Made by a program: the position numbers and the translations under genes | Part shown: in pieces, positions 14,072-16,435 of the stretch | How positions within the stretch are numbered: the stretch's first letter is position 1 | Layout: every line of letters starts with the position of its first letter | NCBI GenBank assembly: GCA_002404515.1 | Contig: DHJV01000157.1 | Span: 100,184 to 116,618 of the forward strand | Reading direction: 5' to 3' | DNA from: Lachnospiraceae bacterium UBA4711 | GTDB taxonomy: Bacteria; Bacillota; Clostridia; Lachnospirales; Lachnospiraceae | DNA: 16,435 bases | Notes under the pieces: generated by a model | Database searches by the model: none | Told to the model about the DNA's origin: nothing | What the model saw: the letters and a program-made list of their open reading frames with translations, nothing else

Positions 14072-15391
14072 ATGAGAAAAAAAGAAGAAGCTACAAATGA
14101 AAAAATAATTGATGTCGGTGGTTCGGAGATTGCAGGGGAAAGAAATGCAGAGCAGCTCGACAGCAAACATAGAAAACGCCGGGCGTGGAAGATTGGAATC
14201 CTGATTGTACTTGTGTTTGCAGCGGTCGCCTACGTGATAGGTACGCGCTGGGAATATAAGGGGTATAAGGTTGTCGAGAGCAACCAGACTGATTATTCGA
14301 ATACAGCAAGCTATATCCGGTTCAGTGACAATCTGCTCAAATATACGCCGGACGGAGTTTCCTATATCAATGCCAAAGGTGAGACTGTCTGGACGACTGG
14401 TATCAATATGAAGGTTCCGGTTGCGGTGGCAAGCGGGGATTATGCGGTGGTTGCAGATATGAACGGTAATACAGTCTGCGTGTTCAGCACATCCGGCGAA
14501 GTGAGCAGTCAGACGATGCAGTATCCGATCTGTGATATTGATGTCGGCGACCAGGGCGCATTTGCGGTTGTATTGGAAAGTGAAAAGACCAACTATGTAA
14601 ATCTGTATACCCGCAAAGGTGAAATCGTATATGAGATTCAGACAAGTATTGATAAGAGCGGCTATCCGTTGGATATCTCGATTTCGGACAATGGGGAGAA
14701 GCTTTTTACGAGCTACATGAATGTTGGAAACATGGTTATGGAAAATACACTGGCAGCCTATAATTTTGGCGAGGTTGGACAGAATAGTAATGCGGATCGT
14801 CTGGTGGGAAGCTATTCCTTCTCGGATCAGGTGTTTTCCAAGGTGCAGTTTGTAGATAATGACACCGTTGTTGCATTTGGTACAAAGGCAATCGAAATCT
14901 ATACTATGAAGGAAAAACCGGTTTTGAAAAAACATATTCCCTTCAATGATGAGATTCGGAGTATTTTTTATGGAGACGATTATATTGGCGTAATCCAGAA
15001 GAATACAAATGAAAATACCGATGCACTTTACACCCTGCATGCCTACAATCTGCGGGGAAAAGAGATGTTTTCGAAATCTCTTTCCTTTGATTATGACAAT
15101 ATCTTTGCAGGAAAAGATGAGATTGTTGTAACAGGCGGAAACGACTGTGCTATTTTCCGGAAGAATGGCTCTGTTAAATTTGAGGGCAAATTGAAGAGCA
15201 AGATTCGAAGCGTTGTGCCAAGCGGAAAACATCTGGAATATGTTGTTGTATATGAGAATGAAACGCAGGTAATCAAATTGAAGAATGCATTGCCGGAAAG
15301 ATCACAGAAAGAAACCGGCAACACAAAGACAAAATCAGACACCCCGGTTGCAACACCAGTCAATGCAGCCACACCGGGTGATGCACAATAA
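14072..15391 (+). CDS. DUF5711-type membrane-anchored beta-propeller-like protein
   Basis: A 439-residue protein with a charged cytosolic N-terminus (residues 1-39), one membrane helix (about 40-58, IGILIVLVFAAVAYVIGT) and a large outside domain. The outside part is a run of beta-strand repeats of the type VSYINAKGETVW, CVFSTSGEV, YTRKGEIVYEI, AYNLRGKEMF and CAIFRKNGSVKFEG. This is typical of a seven- or eight-bladed propeller. The tail (from about 410) is a low-complexity Thr/Pro/Ala segment. It resembles the clostridial family DUF5711, whose function is unknown. A GAGG site precedes the ATG. It lies 54 bases after the LysM gene and 22 bases before the CvpA-family gene. A large open frame on the opposite strand is a codon-use shadow. 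Confidence 0.85.
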   Translation: MRKKEEATNEKIIDVGGSEIAGERNAEQLDSKHRKRRAWKIGILIVLVFAAVAYVIGTRWEYKGYKVVESNQTDYSNTASYIRFSDNLLKYTPDGVSYINAKGETVWTTGINMKVPVAVASGDYAVVADMNGNTVCVFSTSGEVSSQTMQYPICDIDVGDQGAFAVVLESEKTNYVNLYTRKGEIVYEIQTSIDKSGYPLDISISDNGEKLFTSYMNVGNMVMENTLAAYNFGEVGQNSNADRLVGSYSFSDQVFSKVQFVDNDTVVAFGTKAIEIYTMKEKPVLKKHIPFNDEIRSIFYGDDYIGVIQKNTNENTDALYTLHAYNLRGKEMFSKSLSFDYDNIFAGKDEIVVTGGNDCAIFRKNGSVKFEGKLKSKIRSVVPSGKHLEYVVVYENETQVIKLKNALPERSQKETGNTKTKSDTPVATPVNAATPGDAQ

Positions 15392-15413
15392 GAACATAAG
15401 GTAGAACTCAAAT

Positions 15414-16184
15414 ATGGTATATGTGGTAATACTTGCAATCTTGACAGGTATGTTTGTAGGATTTCGGAGAGGATTTCTGCGGTCAGTATTTAAATTGCTG
15501 ATTACGATCCTCTCTGTTGTGCTGTCATACGTTCTGGCACCATTGATTGCAAATTGGGTAATTTCATACACGGCGCTGGATGACAAACTGCAGACATCCA
15601 TTGCAGCACAGATGGAGGAAACAGCGAGACAGCAGGTAAAAAGTCAGCTTGAGGCATCCGTCGGACAATACGGTATCACGGTCACAGACGACATGGTCAA
15701 TGCAGCACTTGACACACAACTGAGCGAAAATCAGCGGTCAGATATGCTGTATCAGATTTCCATGCCGGAAAATGCAAGGGAGACAATTCTGCAAAACGCT
15801 TCTGAAAATGTAGTCAATTCTGCAGCGCGATCCTTTTATCAATATGTAGCGGGATGTCTGGCAAAGATGATTGTGCGGGCAGGCGTCTATGTTCTGACGT
15901 TCCTCATAATCAGTCTGCTGTTATTTCTATTATATATGTTATTGTCCCTTGCACTTCGCATGGCATCGCTAGGAGGCTTGAACCGGGTGATGGGAGCTGT
16001 GTTTGGAGGGGCACAGGTGCTGGTGTATATATGGATGGTATTTATCATTTTGCATTACGTTGTGGGAATCTCCGCAGGCAATGTATTGATGAAGCAGATA
16101 CAAGATAATGTGGTGCTGTCCTTTATAGATTCGCACAATTTGTTGCAGCCGCTTGCTGATCGTATGATTGCGAAAATATTCTAA
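15414..16184 (+). CDS. CvpA family membrane protein
   Basis: A 256-residue protein of the CvpA (colicin V production) family. The N-terminus has the family pattern VILAILTGMFVGFRRGFLRS, followed by a second helix at about 23-48. A long polar, helical stretch (about 50-145) lies on one side of the membrane; typical short CvpA proteins of about 160 residues lack it. Two further helices lie near 153-183 and 203-222, with the Gly-rich segment ASLGGLNRVMGAVFGGAQ between them. CvpA proteins are linked to envelope integrity in other bacteria; the mechanism is not settled. The start has a weak AAGGT site 10 bases upstream. It ends the three-gene cluster without a visible terminator, just before the strong tandem promoters. 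Confidence 0.88.
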   Translation: MVYVVILAILTGMFVGFRRGFLRSVFKLLITILSVVLSYVLAPLIANWVISYTALDDKLQTSIAAQMEETARQQVKSQLEASVGQYGITVTDDMVNAALDTQLSENQRSDMLYQISMPENARETILQNASENVVNSAARSFYQYVAGCLAKMIVRAGVYVLTFLIISLLLFLLYMLLSLALRMASLGGLNRVMGAVFGGAQVLVYIWMVFIILHYVVGISAGNVLMKQIQDNVVLSFIDSHNLLQPLADRMIAKIF

Positions 16185-16249
16185 ATATTGGAGAAAAATG
16201 GAACTGAAAAAGAGCCTTAGAAAAATTTGTAAAAAAATGAAAAATAGGG

Positions 16250-16278
16250 TTGACTTTCAGATTTCAGAGTGATATTAT
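16250..16278 (+). promoter_or_regulatory. rrnP1: Strong promoter P1 of a probable rRNA operon
   Basis: TTGACT (16250-16255), a 17-base spacer and TATTAT (16273-16278) match the vegetative consensus 5/6 in each box. The preceding 30 bases (about 16219-16247) are rich in A-tracts, like an UP element. The predicted start is close to 16285. Confidence 0.8.
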
Positions 16279-16284
16279 AAGCAA

Positions 16285-16304
16285 GCTGTCGCTGATACGA
16301 CAGC
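16285..16304 (+). repeat. Hairpin at the predicted P1 transcript start
   Basis: GCTGTCG, loop CTGATA, then CGACAGC gives a perfect 7-bp stem beginning at the predicted +1 of P1. A related hairpin follows P2. Confidence 0.75.
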
Positions 16305-16356
16305 ACAAAAAGGAATCAATAAAATTTGAATCGTCGAAAAGAAATGAAAAAAGTTC

Positions 16357-16385
16357 TTGACAAAGACGAAACAAAGTGATATCCT
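16357..16385 (+). promoter_or_regulatory. rrnP2: Strong promoter P2 of a probable rRNA operon
   Basis: TTGACA (16357-16362, perfect), a 17-base spacer and TATCCT (16380-16385) form a second strong promoter 107 bases after P1. A-rich sequence precedes it. The arrangement and the following leader-like sequence (AACCTTTGACAAATTA) suggest a rRNA, or less likely tRNA, operon starting beyond the right edge. Confidence 0.8.
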
Positions 16386-16392
16386 ATAGAAG

Positions 16393-16411
16393 TTGTCGCT
16401 AAGAACGACAA
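16393..16411 (+). repeat. Hairpin at the predicted P2 transcript start
   Basis: TTGTCG, loop CTAAGAA, then CGACAA gives a 6-bp stem at the predicted +1 of P2. The GTCGCT core and position match the hairpin after P1. Confidence 0.7.
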
Positions 16412-16435
16412 AAACAACGAACCTTTGACAAATTA

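Noticed and set aside
14033..15232. Long open frame of 399 codons on the minus strand
   Set aside because: It lies fully opposite the DUF5711-type gene, has no ribosome binding site, and its product is a His/Cys/Ile-rich string typical of antisense of a biased coding sequence.
16425..16430. A third TTGACA at the right edge
   Set aside because: The window ends 5 bases later, so no -10 can be judged. In its context (AACCTTTGACAAATTA) it looks more like leader sequence before an rRNA gene.

Overview
The window looks like chromosomal DNA of a spore-forming, low- to mid-GC Firmicute of the class Clostridia, most likely Lachnospiraceae. This is inferred from three things: spore genes (a cotJABC operon and a yyaC-like gene), a leucine T-box riboswitch in front of leuA, and a membrane beta-propeller protein of the DUF5711 type next to a CvpA-family protein, with extended -10 promoters of the TGCTAWAHT type. 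No phage, transposon, CRISPR array or tRNA gene was seen.

Layout. (1) 1-3315, plus strand: the 3' end of an operon, visibly richer in A+T than the rest. It holds the C-terminal part of an unrecognised protein, an ABC ATPase and a very large, internally duplicated ABC-2 type permease. (2) 3398-4423, minus strand: a multi-pass membrane protein of the LPG-synthase-TM/flippase-like family. (3) 4530-6005, plus strand: cotJA-cotJB-cotJC, with a sigma-E-like -10 element upstream and a strong bidirectional terminator downstream. CotJA carries a Cys-rich repeat extension. (4) 6012-7378, minus strand: a histidine phosphatase and uracil-DNA glycosylase (ung). (5) 7550-9579, plus strand: promoter, leucine T-box leader (specifier CUC) and leuA. 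(6) 9614-12022, plus strand: an HD-GYP-like protein that lacks the GYP signature, then a coiled-coil membrane protein of unknown function, with a 12-bp hairpin across the first gene's stop codon. (7) 12004-12570, minus strand: yyaC-like gene, overlapping its neighbour tail to tail. (8) 12753-16184, plus strand: an envelope cluster of three genes, namely a cytosolic MPN/JAB-like domain joined through one membrane helix to an outside LysM domain, a DUF5711-type membrane beta-propeller, and a CvpA-family membrane protein. (9) 16220-16435: two strong tandem promoters, each followed by a similar hairpin at the predicted transcript start. This looks like the leader of an rRNA operon whose 16S gene would begin beyond the window.

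How the parts work together. CotJA, CotJB and CotJC are expected to form one spore-coat layer with a manganese-catalase-like enzyme, and all three carry CxC cysteine motifs. The leuA leader senses uncharged leucine tRNA and controls leucine synthesis by attenuation. The three-gene block at 12794-16184 looks like a wall-sensing or wall-tethering module. Its first protein is the best candidate for something undescribed: an apparently catalytically dead MPN-like domain inside the cell linked to a peptidoglycan-binding LysM domain outside.
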